A DNA stretch of 64,000 bases from Hyphomicrobiales bacterium (GCA_016185205.1 JACPOA010000034.1:124001-188000); one strand, 5' to 3'. Positions 45,070 to 55,801 are shown, counted from the stretch's first letter. A program made the numbers and translations. The notes: generated by a model from the letters alone, not told the origin.

Positions 45070-45118
45070 GCGCATGATCTTATCCGAAAACCGGTTCCCA
45101 CTTTTCGGGATCATGCGC
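45070..45118 (+). repeat. REP-like palindrome, copy 5 (inside the cta cluster)
   Basis: Simple copy: GCGCATGATC ... CCGAAAACCGGTTCCC ... GGATCATGCGC. It lies between ctaE and ctaG, both minus-strand, so it would be transcribed within the message and could affect its stability or stop RNase decay. Confidence 0.93.
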
Positions 45119-45122
45119 TCCG

Positions 45123-45740
45123 TTAGAGCTTGCTCTTATCCGTGCCCGGCGCCTCGGCCACCGGCTGCGCAGAATCGCGCTGCCGAAAGAAGGTGTAGGA
45201 CAGCGTGATGGTGTTGAGATCGTCCTGGTCGCGGTCCTTGGCGATCTCGGGATCGACATAGAACACGACCGCTAATTCGCGCGTCTCGCCGGCTTTGAGG
45301 CGCTGATCGGTGAAGCAGAAGCAGTTGATCTTGGCAAAATAAGACCCGACCTGCGGCGGCGAGACGTTGTAGGACGCGACCCCCATGATCTCGCGCGCGG
45401 CCTGGTTGACGACCTTGTAGTGCACGGTCGCCACCTCGCCGATGCGGACCTTGATCTCGTTCCGCTCGGGCTTGAATTTCCACGGCAGGCCGGGCCCGAC
45501 GTTGGAATCGAAGCGGATGGTCAGTTCGCGGCCGAGCACCTGGTCGGGCGCCTGGCTGGCGACCTGGGTGGTGCCGCCGAAGCCCGTGGTCTTGCAGAAC
45601 CAACTGTACAGCGGCACCGACGCATAGGCCGCTCCCACCATCAGCGCCACGAACGCGCCGCAGGCAGCCGCGATCAGCATGTCGCGGCGCAGCGGCTTCT
45701 TGTCGTCGTGGGATGCGGGTGCGGTCATCGGTTTGTTCAT
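45123..45740 (-). CDS. ctaG: Cytochrome c oxidase assembly protein CtaG/Cox11
   Basis: A 205-residue copper chaperone that helps build the CuB site of oxidase subunit I. One N-terminal helix anchors it; the periplasmic domain carries the Cu-binding CFCF motif (INCFCFTDQ) and the upstream FCKTTGFGG. The ATG at 45740 touches the ctaF stop; a GTG at 45743 is an alternative. Standard length. Confidence 0.95.
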   Translation of the reverse strand: MNKPMTAPASHDDKKPLRRDMLIAAACGAFVALMVGAAYASVPLYSWFCKTTGFGGTTQVASQAPDQVLGRELTIRFDSNVGPGLPWKFKPERNEIKVRIGEVATVHYKVVNQAAREIMGVASYNVSPPQVGSYFAKINCFCFTDQRLKAGETRELAVVFYVDPEIAKDRDQDDLNTITLSYTFFRQRDSAQPVAEAPGTDKSKL

Positions 45741-45904
45741 CACATCGGGCGCAGCAGGACGATCGGGCCCTTCACCAGGGTCATCGCGTAGAACAGCACG
45801 ACCAGCGCCGCCAGCACCAGCGCGATCGCGATCGAGCGCGAGCGCCGGCTGCGCTTCTGCGCCTCGGTGAGCACGACACCTTCGTCCTTGGCCGGTTCGT
45901 TCAT
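45740..45904 (-). CDS. Small cta-cluster membrane protein (CtaF/CoxF-like)
   Basis: A 54-residue protein with a charged N-terminus (KDEGVVLTEAQKRSRRSRS) and one membrane helix (IAIALVLAALVVLFYAMTLV). Such short proteins are conserved between ctaB and ctaG in Alphaproteobacteria and belong to the oxidase assembly cluster. It overlaps the ctaG start region. No motif gives its function. Confidence 0.85.
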   Translation of the reverse strand: MNEPAKDEGVVLTEAQKRSRRSRSIAIALVLAALVVLFYAMTLVKGPIVLLRPM

Positions 45905-45918
45905 GGCGACTCCGGGGC

Positions 45919-46878
45919 TCACGCTGTCAGTCGGGCGAGCAGCCCGCCCCATCCGCGCTCGACCAGGAGCGTTGCGAATAGGAGAAACAAATACAGGATC
46001 GAGAAAGCGAACAGATGCCGGCAGGCGCGTTCGGCCGGGCGGCGTTCCTGCAGAACTTGGCCGGCCAGCGCCAGCATGATGGCGCCGGTCACGCTCGCCA
46101 CGACGCCATAAAGGACACCGGCATAGCCGAGCGCCCAGGGCGCGATGCCGAGCGGCACCAGCACGAGCGTATAGAGCATGATGTGCCGCCGCGTGCTGAC
46201 ATCGCCGGCGACCACCGGCAGCATCGGAATGCCGGCGCGGGCATAGTCCTCGGTGCGATACAGCGCGAGCGCCCAGAAATGCGGCGGCGTCCAGAAAAAG
46301 ATGATCAGGAACAGCAACACCGGCTCGAGCGACAGCGAACCCGTCACCGCCGCCCAGCCGATCGTCGGCGGAAAGGCGCCGGCGGCGCCGCCGATCACGA
46401 TGTTCTGCGGCGTCGAGCGCTTGAGCCACATCGTGTAGATAACGACATAGAAGAAGATGGTGAAGGCGAGCAACGCGGCCGCCAGCGCATTGACCAAGAG
46501 GCCCAGCACCACCACCGCGAACGAGGCGAGCGTGAGACCGAAGGCGAGCGCCTCGCCCGGCTGCACGCGGCCCATCGGCACCGGACGGCGCGCGGTGCGC
46601 GTCATCACCGCGTCGATATCGGCGTCGTACCACATGTTGAGGCTACCGGCAGCGCCGGCGCCGACCGCGATGCAGAGCAGCGCGGTGAAACCGGTGAGCG
46701 GATGCAGGTGGCCCGGCGCCACCGCCAGGCCGACCAGCGCGGTGAACACGACGAGCGACATCACGCGCGGCTTCATCAGCGCGAGGTAATCGCCGACGCT
46801 GGCCGAGCTCGGCTCGACCAGGCCGGCCGCGGCGGCCAGCCGGCCGCGGAAGTCTGCGCCTTCGCTGATAAGCGACAT
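45919..46878 (-). CDS. ctaB: Protoheme IX farnesyltransferase (heme O synthase)
   Basis: A 319-residue UbiA-family enzyme attaching a farnesyl group to heme b to make heme o, precursor of heme a. It has the prenyl-diphosphate motif [15 protein letters not shown] and the second site YDxD-type region, [15 protein letters not shown], and about nine helices. It follows ctaD after 4 bases. Confidence 0.95.
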   Translation of the reverse strand: MSLISEGADFRGRLAAAAGLVEPSSASVGDYLALMKPRVMSLVVFTALVGLAVAPGHLHPLTGFTALLCIAVGAGAAGSLNMWYDADIDAVMTRTARRPVPMGRVQPGEALAFGLTLASFAVVVLGLLVNALAAALLAFTIFFYVVIYTMWLKRSTPQNIVIGGAAGAFPPTIGWAAVTGSLSLEPVLLFLIIFFWTPPHFWALALYRTEDYARAGIPMLPVVAGDVSTRRHIMLYTLVLVPLGIAPWALGYAGVLYGVVASVTGAIMLALAGQVLQERRPAERACRHLFAFSILYLFLLFATLLVERGWGGLLARLTA

Positions 46879-46882
46879 GGGT

Positions 46883-48642
<1,760 letters not shown>

Positions 48643-48647
48643 GATGC

Positions 48648-49487
48648 TTATTGTGCGCCGGCCGCGGCAATCGCGGTCGAACGAACGCTGTCATCGGTGG
48701 CGTATTTCTTCTTGGCCTGTTCGAGCCAGGCCGTGTAGTCCCGATCGCTCACCACATGGATGGCGATCGGCATGAAGGCGTGATCCTTGCCGCAAAGTTC
48801 GGAGCACTGGCCGTAATACATGCCTTCGCGCTCGGCCTTGAACCAGGTCTCGTTGATGCGGCCGGGGATAGAGTCGATCTTGATGCCGAACGAGGGGATC
48901 GCGAAGGAGTGGATCACGTCGGCGCCGGTGGTGAGCACGCGCACCACCTTGTTGACCGGAACCACCATTTCATTGTCGACCGCCAGCAGCCGCGGCTGGC
49001 CCGGCTTGCGGTCCTTGTCTTGCAGCATCAGCGAATCGAATTCGAACTTGCTGTCCGGATAGCTGTAGCTCCAGAACCACTGCTTGCCGGTGGCCTTCAC
49101 CGTCAGGTCGGCCTGCGGGATGTTGAGCTGATGGAACAGCAGGCGGAACGAGGGCACCGCGATCGTCACCAGGATGAGCACCGGCACCACCGTCCAGATC
49201 ACCTCGATGGTGGTGTTGTGGGTGGTGCGCGAGGGCACCGGATTGCTGCGGGCGTTGAACTTCACCGCCACGATCACCAGCAGCGCCAAAACGAACAGCG
49301 TGATCGCCACGATCAGGTACATCAGGAAATTGTGGAACCAGATGATGTTGTCCATCACCGGAGTGACGCCCTGTTGCAGTCCGAGCTGCCAGGGCTCCGG
49401 CTGACCGGTGGCGGCCAGCGCCACGCCCAGACCAAGACCGGTCACGCTCGTGGCCACGAATGCGATCAACCGCTTGAACATCAGCAT
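48648..49487 (-). CDS. ctaC: Cytochrome c oxidase subunit II
   Basis: A 279-residue subunit with a signal-like first helix, two membrane helices and a periplasmic CuA domain. The CuA ligands are readable in YGQCSELCGKDHAFM (two Cys, His, Met) with the earlier His in VIHSFAIP. KQWFWSYSYPDS is the aromatic cytochrome c docking region. It is first of the cta genes. A terminator-like hairpin lies in its leader (see the finding). Confidence 0.96.
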   Translation of the reverse strand: MLMFKRLIAFVATSVTGLGLGVALAATGQPEPWQLGLQQGVTPVMDNIIWFHNFLMYLIVAITLFVLALLVIVAVKFNARSNPVPSRTTHNTTIEVIWTVVPVLILVTIAVPSFRLLFHQLNIPQADLTVKATGKQWFWSYSYPDSKFEFDSLMLQDKDRKPGQPRLLAVDNEMVVPVNKVVRVLTTGADVIHSFAIPSFGIKIDSIPGRINETWFKAEREGMYYGQCSELCGKDHAFMPIAIHVVSDRDYTAWLEQAKKKYATDDSVRSTAIAAAGAQ

Positions 49488-49924
49488 TGCCGAATGCGCT
49501 CCTTGACGAAAAAAACCGGCCTAAATCAGGCCCCTTGTTGCCGCCCACCGCAGGCAAGATGTTCGGCTCAACCCCGCTAAGCATGGCATATCGCCACGGG
49601 CGTGGCAGCTTAAGCGGTGCGACGGGACGGGGGGAAATCCCAGTTTTTAAAACCACAATTCCGACCGATCTGCAATGCGTCTAATTCGCGATTGCATGCG
49701 ATCATCGGCTTATCCTGGGGAGCCCTTCATGTGCCGCATTTACGCCACGGCGCCGGCGCCATGGATTACCGCGCCTGGGTTAACTCAGCCGGCGTGCCTT
49801 GCTTGACAGGATTAGCCGGGCATGACCCAAACGGGGCGACTAAAATACCGCTGCGGGGCGGCGATTCGGTGTTGCGCCATGGTGGCCGGGGACCGCCGCG
49901 ACCGGCTGCCTAAGGGATTGAGCG
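49488..49924. other. 437-bp divergent region between ctaC and ialB
   Basis: It carries promoters for ctaC (minus) and ialB (plus). It contains a short hairpin with T-run on the minus strand (49511-49532) and an AT-rich patch (49637-49690). A TTGACA at 49803-49808 could be a -35 for ialB, but I found no matching -10. No credible gene is seen. Confidence 0.6.
49511..49532 (-). promoter_or_regulatory. Terminator-like hairpin in the ctaC leader
   Basis: On the minus strand GGCCT-GATTT-AGGCC is followed by GGTTTTTTT. It lies 24 to 45 bases upstream of the ctaC ATG, with the ribosome-binding site AAGGAG just after it. It could act as an attenuator, or end an upstream transcript. Confidence 0.5.
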
Positions 49925-50461
49925 ATGGGCATTTTCGGATACCGGAGGTACGCGCTTGGATGCCGAATGTGGCTTTTGCCACTAGCGCTGGGCTTGGCAC
50001 TTTTCGCGCTGCCCGCCGAGCGGGCCGCGGCCCAGGGCGCCGTCAAGTCGGTGCACAAGGACTGGCAGATCCGCTGCGATACCCCGCCCGGCGCCAAGGC
50101 CGAGCAATGCGCGCTGATCCAGAGCGTGACGGCGGAAGACCGCGCCAATGTCGGCCTGACCGTGATCGTGCTCAAGACCGCCGACGCCAAGAGCCGGCTG
50201 ATGCGGGTGGTGGCGCCGCTCGGCGTGCTGCTGCCGTCGGGCTTGGGCCTCAAGATCGACGCCACCGATGTCGGCCGCGCCGGCTTCGTGCGCTGCCTGC
50301 CCAACGGCTGCATCGCCGAAGTGATCATGGACGACGAGTTGATCAAGAAGCTGCGCACCGGCAAGGCTGCGACCTTCATCATCTTCCAGACGCCGGAGGA
50401 AGGCATCGGCTTCCCGATGAGCCTCGCCGGTTTCGATGAGGGTTACGACAAGCTGCCGTAA
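49925..50461 (+). CDS. Invasion-associated locus B (IalB) family protein
   Basis: A 178-residue exported protein with a signal peptide (ending ERAAA-QGA) and an IalB domain (KDWQIRCDTPPGAKAEQC, VRCLPNGCIAEVIMDD). Four cysteines could form two disulfides. IalB of Bartonella affects entry into red cells; environmental relatives have no known role. Commonly located near cta/tldD genes in Rhizobiales. Confidence 0.9.
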   Translation: MGIFGYRRYALGCRMWLLPLALGLALFALPAERAAAQGAVKSVHKDWQIRCDTPPGAKAEQCALIQSVTAEDRANVGLTVIVLKTADAKSRLMRVVAPLGVLLPSGLGLKIDATDVGRAGFVRCLPNGCIAEVIMDDELIKKLRTGKAATFIIFQTPEEGIGFPMSLAGFDEGYDKLP

Positions 50462-50542
50462 GACCCGTCCTGCCCACCCTCGCCTTCCCCGCCCGATCCG
50501 TGGATACTGCCGGCGCAATGTCGTGCGCGGGAGATTGATGCG

Positions 50543-51424
50543 GTGAATCTCGGATTTGTCGGCCTGGGCGCCATGGGGCAGCTCATCGTTCCACGCCTGA
50601 TGGCGGCGGGGCATTCCGTCACCGGCTGGAACCGCTCGCGCGACAAGGCCGCGCCGCTGATCAAAGCCGGGATGGCCTGGGCCGACACACCGCGCGCGGT
50701 GGCGGAAAAATCCGAGATCGTCTTTTCCATCGTCACCGATTCGAAAGCCGTGAAAGCGGTGGCGCTCGGCCCCGACGGCATCATCGCCGGCCTCGCCCAG
50801 GGCGGCATCTTCATCGACATGAGTACGATCGAGCCGGACGAAAGCCGCGCGGTGGCGGCGCAATTCGCCAAGGCCGGCTGCATCATGCTCGACGGCCCGC
50901 TCTCGGGCTCGCCGGTTACCATCGTGCAAGGCAATGCCTCGATCATGATCGGCGGCGACGAGGCCGCCTTCGAGCGCGTCAAACCCGTTCTCTTGGCGAT
51001 CGGCCCGAAGGTGACGCGCATCGGCGGCAATGGGCTGGCCTGCCAGATGAAGATCGCGGTCAACCTGCTGCTGATGGTCGAGGTGATCTGCTTCGGCGAA
51101 GCGGTAGCGCTGGCCGAGAAGGGCGGCGTTGCCCGCGACGTCGCGCTCGATGCCATCCTCAAGAGCGTCGCCGCCTCGCCGGTGCTCGGCTATCGCGGGC
51201 CGTTCATCCTCGACGGCAAGATGCCGGAGGTGCCGCTCGCCGACGTGACGCTGCAGCAGAAGGATATGCTGCTGGCGCTCAATCTCGGCCGCACGCTCGG
51301 CTCGCCGGTGCCGCTCGCCGCCGCCGCCAACGAGATGATGAATGCCTGCCGCGGGCTTGGGCTAGACGGCAACGATTTCGTGGTCGCGCACCAGGTCTAT
51401 CGCCGGCTGGGTGGGCAGGAATAA
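50543..51424 (+). CDS. NAD(P)-dependent 3-hydroxyisobutyrate dehydrogenase-like enzyme
   Basis: A 293-residue beta-hydroxyacid dehydrogenase. It has the Rossmann start NLGFVGLGAMGQLIVPRL, the substrate motif LDGPLSGSPV and the catalytic lysine in GLACQMKIAVNLLLM (consensus G-x-x-x-K). It would oxidise a hydroxy acid with NAD(P). The GTG start follows GGGAGA. It heads a short set with a cupin and a hydratase. Confidence 0.9.
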   Translation: MNLGFVGLGAMGQLIVPRLMAAGHSVTGWNRSRDKAAPLIKAGMAWADTPRAVAEKSEIVFSIVTDSKAVKAVALGPDGIIAGLAQGGIFIDMSTIEPDESRAVAAQFAKAGCIMLDGPLSGSPVTIVQGNASIMIGGDEAAFERVKPVLLAIGPKVTRIGGNGLACQMKIAVNLLLMVEVICFGEAVALAEKGGVARDVALDAILKSVAASPVLGYRGPFILDGKMPEVPLADVTLQQKDMLLALNLGRTLGSPVPLAAAANEMMNACRGLGLDGNDFVVAHQVYRRLGGQE

Positions 51425-51438
51425 TTTGGAGGCCAAGT

Positions 51439-51927
51439 ATGACGTCATCGGCTGAGAAATTCGGACGCGCTTTGGGAAAAGCCGTGAAAGGCGCGGCCGC
51501 CATCATGAACGAAGACAAGAAAGATCCGGTCATGTTCCGCACCAACCTGCGCGACGTGCCCAAGGTCGAGGGCCTCAAGCGCGACGACGGCTGGGTCGAC
51601 ATGCAGGTGCAGTTCCTGATCGACAAGAAAACCGCCGACGCCGACCACGTCGTCGGCTGGACCGTGCTCAAGCCGGGCGCGCGCCACGAGAATCATCGCC
51701 ATCACCATTGCGACGAGTTCTTCATCGTGCTGAAGGGCCACGGCATGATCTACACCGACAAGGGCGACACGCCGTCGGTGGAAGGCGACGTGGTCTATTC
51801 GCCGCGCGGCTGCTGGCACGGCTTCAACAACACCTCGAACGAGGACGTGGTGCTGGTGTGGGGCTGGATGGGCGCCGGCTCGATCGAGGCCTCCGGCTAT
51901 GAGGTGCATCCGGAGAATCATAAGTGA
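51439..51927 (+). CDS. Cupin-domain protein
   Basis: A 162-residue protein with a single cupin fold. The metal-binding motifs are HENHRHHHCDEFFIVLKG (His, His, Glu) and PRGCWHGFNN (last His). It may isomerise, decarboxylate or bind a small carboxylate. It overlaps the hydratase gene by 3-4 bases, so the two likely act together. Confidence 0.88.
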   Translation: MTSSAEKFGRALGKAVKGAAAIMNEDKKDPVMFRTNLRDVPKVEGLKRDDGWVDMQVQFLIDKKTADADHVVGWTVLKPGARHENHRHHHCDEFFIVLKGHGMIYTDKGDTPSVEGDVVYSPRGCWHGFNNTSNEDVVLVWGWMGAGSIEASGYEVHPENHK

Positions 51928-52631
51928 GCGATCTCGACAATCCCCTCATCAAGAAAGGCATGACCGCGCAGCTGGCCACGCGGCGCGCGCGCATCGCCGC
52001 CGGCGAAAAACCGCTCGGCTGGAAAGTCGGCCTGGGCGCACCCACCACCATGCAGAAGCTCGGGCTCGCGGGCCCGCTGGTCGGCTATCTGATGCAGCGC
52101 GCGCTGCTGCTGTCCGGCAGCACCGCGTCGCTGAAAGGCTGGCTCAGGCCGGTGGCCGAGCCGGAAATCTGCGTGCGCATGGCGCGCGATCTGCCCGGCG
52201 GCGCAACGGCGGATGCGGCGCTGGCGGCGGTGAAGGAAATCTTGCCGGCCATCGAGCTCGCCGATCTCGATCCGGTGCCGGCGGTGGATAATCTCGACGC
52301 CGTGCTGGCAGGCGACATCTTTCAGCGCCACGTCCTGCTGTGCGGCAATATGCGCGCCGGCGGCGCGACTTCCGGCCTCACCTCGCGGCTGATCCGGCGC
52401 GGCGCCGAGGCCAACCGCACCACCGACCCGGAAGCGCTCACCGGCAAGCTCACCGACATCGTCGCGCATGTCGCCAATACGCTCGCCGCTTTCGGCGAGA
52501 AGCTCGCCGCCGGCGACGTCATCATCACCGGCTCGATCACGCCGCCGCTGCTGCTCGAGCCGGACGAGACCGCGCTCACCCACGCGCTCGATCCGATCGG
52601 CGAGGTGTCGGTGAGTTTCTCGCGGGAGTGA
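51924..52631 (+). CDS. 2-keto-4-pentenoate hydratase-like (FAH superfamily) enzyme
   Basis: A 235-residue protein like MhpD/hydratases of meta-cleavage pathways: GWKVGLGAPTTMQKLG, EPEICVRMARDL (metal Glu), EIL-PAIELADLD and ITGSITPP. It would add water to a 2-hydroxydienoate, or decarboxylate an oxalocrotonate-type acid. GTG start overlaps the cupin stop. With the dehydrogenase and cupin it suggests breakdown of an unidentified carboxylate. Confidence 0.88.
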   Translation: MSDLDNPLIKKGMTAQLATRRARIAAGEKPLGWKVGLGAPTTMQKLGLAGPLVGYLMQRALLLSGSTASLKGWLRPVAEPEICVRMARDLPGGATADAALAAVKEILPAIELADLDPVPAVDNLDAVLAGDIFQRHVLLCGNMRAGGATSGLTSRLIRRGAEANRTTDPEALTGKLTDIVAHVANTLAAFGEKLAAGDVIITGSITPPLLLEPDETALTHALDPIGEVSVSFSRE

Positions 52632-52650
52632 GCAGACAGAAGCAAAACCC

Positions 52651-53409
52651 GTGATCCCCTGGTCCTTGCTCGATACGGCACAAGTGCCCGGCGGCGGCGA
52701 ACTGCGCCTGATGCGGCGCGGCGCCGAATTCTCGATCAAGCTCGGCACCAACGAGTTGATGAACAGCCGGCTGAGCGCAACCGAGCAGGCGCTCGCCACG
52801 ATTGCTTGCGAGAAAATCAAGAGTCGCGAGCGGCCGCGCATCCTGATCGGCGGATTGGGCATGGGTTTCACGTTGCGGGCGGCCCTCGTCGTCCTCGGAA
52901 GGCAGGCCCAAATCATGGTCGCCGAACTGGTGCCGGCGGTGGTGGCCTGGGCGCGCGGTCCGATGGCGGAGCTGTTCGGCAACAGCCTGACCGATCCGCG
53001 CGTGCGCATCCGCGAAACGGATGTCGGCGGCCTGATCCGCACGGCACGGTCGGAATATGACGCAATCCTGCTCGACGTCGACAATGGGCCGGAAGGAATG
53101 ACCCGCGAAGCCAATGACGGGCTTTATGATCTCGAAGGGCTCGCCGCCGCTTACACGGCGCTACGCCCTGGCGGCGTGCTAGCGATATGGTCGTCGCGCC
53201 CCGATCCGAAATTCACCCAGCGGCTGCGCAAGACCGGTTTTGACGTGGTCGAGAATCCCGTGCGCGCCAAGGGCCCGCAAGGCGGCGCGCAGCATTTCAT
53301 CTGGACCGCGACGCGGGGCGATGGACCGCGACGCGGGGCGAGTAGGGCTGGGTTTTGGGCACGCCATCATCGCCGGTTTGATTGCAAATACGCAATCCAC
53401 GCTGATTGA
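52651..53409 (+). CDS. Spermidine-synthase-like methyltransferase-fold protein with a frameshifted C-terminus
   Basis: A 252-residue protein with a spermidine synthase-type fold: ILIGGLGMGFTLRAALVVLG, VAELVPAVVAWARG and ILLDVDNGPEG. It lacks the gate and aspartate residues needed to name it as SpeE. A perfect 20-bp tandem duplication (53302-53321, 53322-53341) shifts the frame. Without it the frame would end ATRGE-stop; with it, 27 unrelated residues follow RGD and run into the convergent nuclease gene. The core is intact. Confidence 0.82.
   Translation: MIPWSLLDTAQVPGGGELRLMRRGAEFSIKLGTNELMNSRLSATEQALATIACEKIKSRERPRILIGGLGMGFTLRAALVVLGRQAQIMVAELVPAVVAWARGPMAELFGNSLTDPRVRIRETDVGGLIRTARSEYDAILLDVDNGPEGMTREANDGLYDLEGLAAAYTALRPGGVLAIWSSRPDPKFTQRLRKTGFDVVENPVRAKGPQGGAQHFIWTATRGDGPRRGASRAGFWARHHRRFDCKYAIHAD
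53302..53341. repeat. 20-bp perfect tandem duplication
   Basis: Two identical 20-bp units in the 3' end of the spermidine-synthase-like gene. Twenty is not a multiple of three, so the copy changes the reading frame and removes the ancestral stop (TAG at 53343-53345). Confidence 0.95.
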
Positions 53410-54224
53410 AGTACTTCATGTTCAACACCGTAAAGCACTTCGCGATTTGACTGGTGCCGTCGCGTATCAAATTGCTTGAGAATTGTTTGTTCCATTTTAT
53501 ATGCCGCGCGGGCCGTACTCCACAAATGGTATAAGGATGTTCTGTAACGAAGACCACCAAGCTGCGGGAGCGACGAAAGATTAAAGCTGCGTTCGCGCAT
53601 TTTGTAATCAAATGCCCAGCCTACTTTGAATGCACTTTTAGATGCGCTCTCAATTTTCATCAGATAGGTGTAGGCGGGCGCCCGACGAAAATGCATTACC
53701 CCCGTTCGTTTCGTTGTGGGGGGCGGGGCCGCTTTCCGGCGTGCGCTTTCCTCGCCTTCAATACGAGCGATTGTTCGTATCGGTGCTAATAGTTCGACTT
53801 CTCGTTTTGGAAAATTTTCGATCTGCCGCGCTTCCTCTTCAAGAAGCGGTACAATGCCGGAAGCTGAATCCATCCCAAATTGCCGTGATGAGATTTCTTC
53901 AAACAGTGGTGGTTCTAAGAATTCCCAAGCCTGCCGATTTATCAGCCCGAAAGGCCAGCGATAGTTGCCTTCGGAATCGAAATCTACGGCGCGCTTATCC
54001 AAATCAAAATCCAGCGTGCTAACTACTTCGGTGGTGGGTGCCATGATCCCAAGGGCGCGGCCTTTAAACTCCAGATCGGTTTGATCGCCCTTTGTGCCGA
54101 CAAGCACGACCAAGTCCCCAGGCTTGAGTACTTCGCGTGCTCCATCTCGCCACCCTTTCGTGCTGAATTGGAGCGGTCCACAAGGGACACTGAAGCCCCA
54201 CACTTTCGTCATATAGACGGTCAT
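53367..54224 (-). CDS. GIY-YIG nuclease with EVE/PUA-like N-terminal domain
   Basis: A 285-residue protein. The C-terminal part (about 183-270) fits the T5orf172/MUG113 GIY-YIG family: YTYLMKI (185-191, GIY-like), FKVGW (199-203, YIG-like), Arg210/212 in KMRERS, Glu245 in YKMEQTIL and Asn260 in NREVLYGV. The N-terminal part (TKVWGFSVPCGPLQ, KPGDLVVLVG, FKGRALGI) resembles EVE/ASCH-type base readers, so it may cut modified DNA. Alternative: a genome-bound homing-like protein. AT-rich, inserted between ialB and tldD; start ATG at 54224. Confidence 0.75.
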   Translation of the reverse strand: MTVYMTKVWGFSVPCGPLQFSTKGWRDGAREVLKPGDLVVLVGTKGDQTDLEFKGRALGIMAPTTEVVSTLDFDLDKRAVDFDSEGNYRWPFGLINRQAWEFLEPPLFEEISSRQFGMDSASGIVPLLEEEARQIENFPKREVELLAPIRTIARIEGEESARRKAAPPPTTKRTGVMHFRRAPAYTYLMKIESASKSAFKVGWAFDYKMRERSFNLSSLPQLGGLRYRTSLYHLWSTARAAYKMEQTILKQFDTRRHQSNREVLYGVEHEVLQSAWIAYLQSNRR

Positions 54225-54379
54225 GGCATTAGGCCTTTGGTTCAGTGTGAAGTGCCACGATATGCCAAAGCACACCTTTCTAAAATCATTGTCAGAAAGA
54301 CTTGCGAAAACCTACCCTCGCCAAATCGGCCCGGACGCCCTATCTAGGTCCTAGAGAGCGCACACGGGATAATCATATT

Positions 54380-55801
54380 ATGGACCCAGCCATTTCTTCC
54401 CTTCTCGAACGCGCCGGGCTCGACAGAGCCAAGGTGCGCAACATTATCGGGCGCGGGCTGGACGGCGCCGACGACGGCGAATTGTTCCTGGAATATCGCC
54501 AGTCGGAAGTGCTGGTGTTCGACAACGGACGGCTCAAGCAGGCGACCTACGACACGTCGCAGGGCTTCGGCCTGCGCGCGGTCAAGGACGAGGCGGTCGG
54601 CTACGCGCATGCCTCCGATCTGGCGGAGGGCGCGCTGGCCCGCGCCGCCGAGGCGGTGCGCGCGGTCAAAAGCGGGCACAGCGGCAAATACGCCGAGCCG
54701 CCCGGCCGCACCAACGCCAAGCTCTATGGCGACGACAATCCGCTCGGTGAGCAACCTTTCGAATCGAAGGTGAAGCTGCTGGAGACCATCGACGCCTATG
54801 CGCGCGCCAAGGATGCGCGCGTGCGGCAGGTGACCGCCAGCGTGGCTGCCACCTGGCAGGTGGTGGAGATCCTGCGCGCCGACGGCGAGAGCTATCGCGA
54901 CATCCGCCCGCTGGTGCGGCTGAACGTGTCGGTGGTCACCGGCGACGGCGACCGCCAGGAAACCGGCAGCTTCGGCTTTGGCGGGCGCGAGGGCTATGCG
55001 CGCTTCATCGAGACGCATGCCTGGCAAAGCGCGGTCGACGAAGCGGTACGCCAGGCGCTGGTCAATCTCGACGCCGTGCCGGCGCCGGCCGGCGAGATGG
55101 ACGTCGTGCTCGGCTCCGGTTGGCCGGGCGTGATGCTGCACGAGGCGGTCGGCCATGGCCTCGAAGGCGATTTCAATCGCAAGAAGACCTCGGCCTTTGC
55201 CGGCCTCATGGGCCAGCGCGTCGCAGCCTCGGGCGTCACCGTGGTCGACGACGGCACCATGCAGCAGCGCCGCGGTTCACTCTCGATCGACGACGAAGGC
55301 ACGCCGACCAACCGCACCGTGCTGATCGAGGACGGCATCCTGGTCGGCTACATGCAGGACCGGCAGAACGCGCGCCTGATGGGCATGAAGCCGACCGGCA
55401 ACGGCCGGCGCGAATCGCATGCCCACGTGCCGATGCCGCGCATGACCAACACCACCATGTTGGCGGGTACGCACGATCCGCAGGAGATCATCGCCTCGGT
55501 GAAGAACGGACTCTACGCGGTCAATTTCGGCGGCGGCCAGGTCGACATCACCTCCGGCAAATACGTGTTCCAGTGCACCGAGGCCTACAGAATCGAGAAC
55601 GGCAAGGTGACCGCGCCGGTGAAAGGCGCCATGCTGATCGGCAACGGGCCGACCGACCTGCATCGCATCTCGATGATCGGCAACGACTTCGCGCTCGATC
55701 CCGGCATCGGCACCTGCGGCAAGAACGGCCAGGGCGTGCCGGTCGGTGTCGGCCAGCCCAGCCTGCGCATGGATCGGATTACGGTGGGCGGGACGGGCTA
55801 A
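54380..55801 (+). CDS. tldD: Metalloprotease TldD
   Basis: A 473-residue TldD protein. TldD-TldE form a zinc protease needed for microcin and toxin maturation in enterics. The zinc motif HEAVGHGLEGD (H254-E-x3-H258/259) is intact, with FGFGGREGY and SGKYVFQCTEAYRIENG downstream. No tldE lies beside it. The ATG at 54380 fits the family start (MDPAISSLLERAGLD); a longer frame is not needed. It usually neighbours ctaC and ialB in Rhizobiales. Confidence 0.95.
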   Translation: MDPAISSLLERAGLDRAKVRNIIGRGLDGADDGELFLEYRQSEVLVFDNGRLKQATYDTSQGFGLRAVKDEAVGYAHASDLAEGALARAAEAVRAVKSGHSGKYAEPPGRTNAKLYGDDNPLGEQPFESKVKLLETIDAYARAKDARVRQVTASVAATWQVVEILRADGESYRDIRPLVRLNVSVVTGDGDRQETGSFGFGGREGYARFIETHAWQSAVDEAVRQALVNLDAVPAPAGEMDVVLGSGWPGVMLHEAVGHGLEGDFNRKKTSAFAGLMGQRVAASGVTVVDDGTMQQRRGSLSIDDEGTPTNRTVLIEDGILVGYMQDRQNARLMGMKPTGNGRRESHAHVPMPRMTNTTMLAGTHDPQEIIASVKNGLYAVNFGGGQVDITSGKYVFQCTEAYRIENGKVTAPVKGAMLIGNGPTDLHRISMIGNDFALDPGIGTCGKNGQGVPVGVGQPSLRMDRITVGGTG

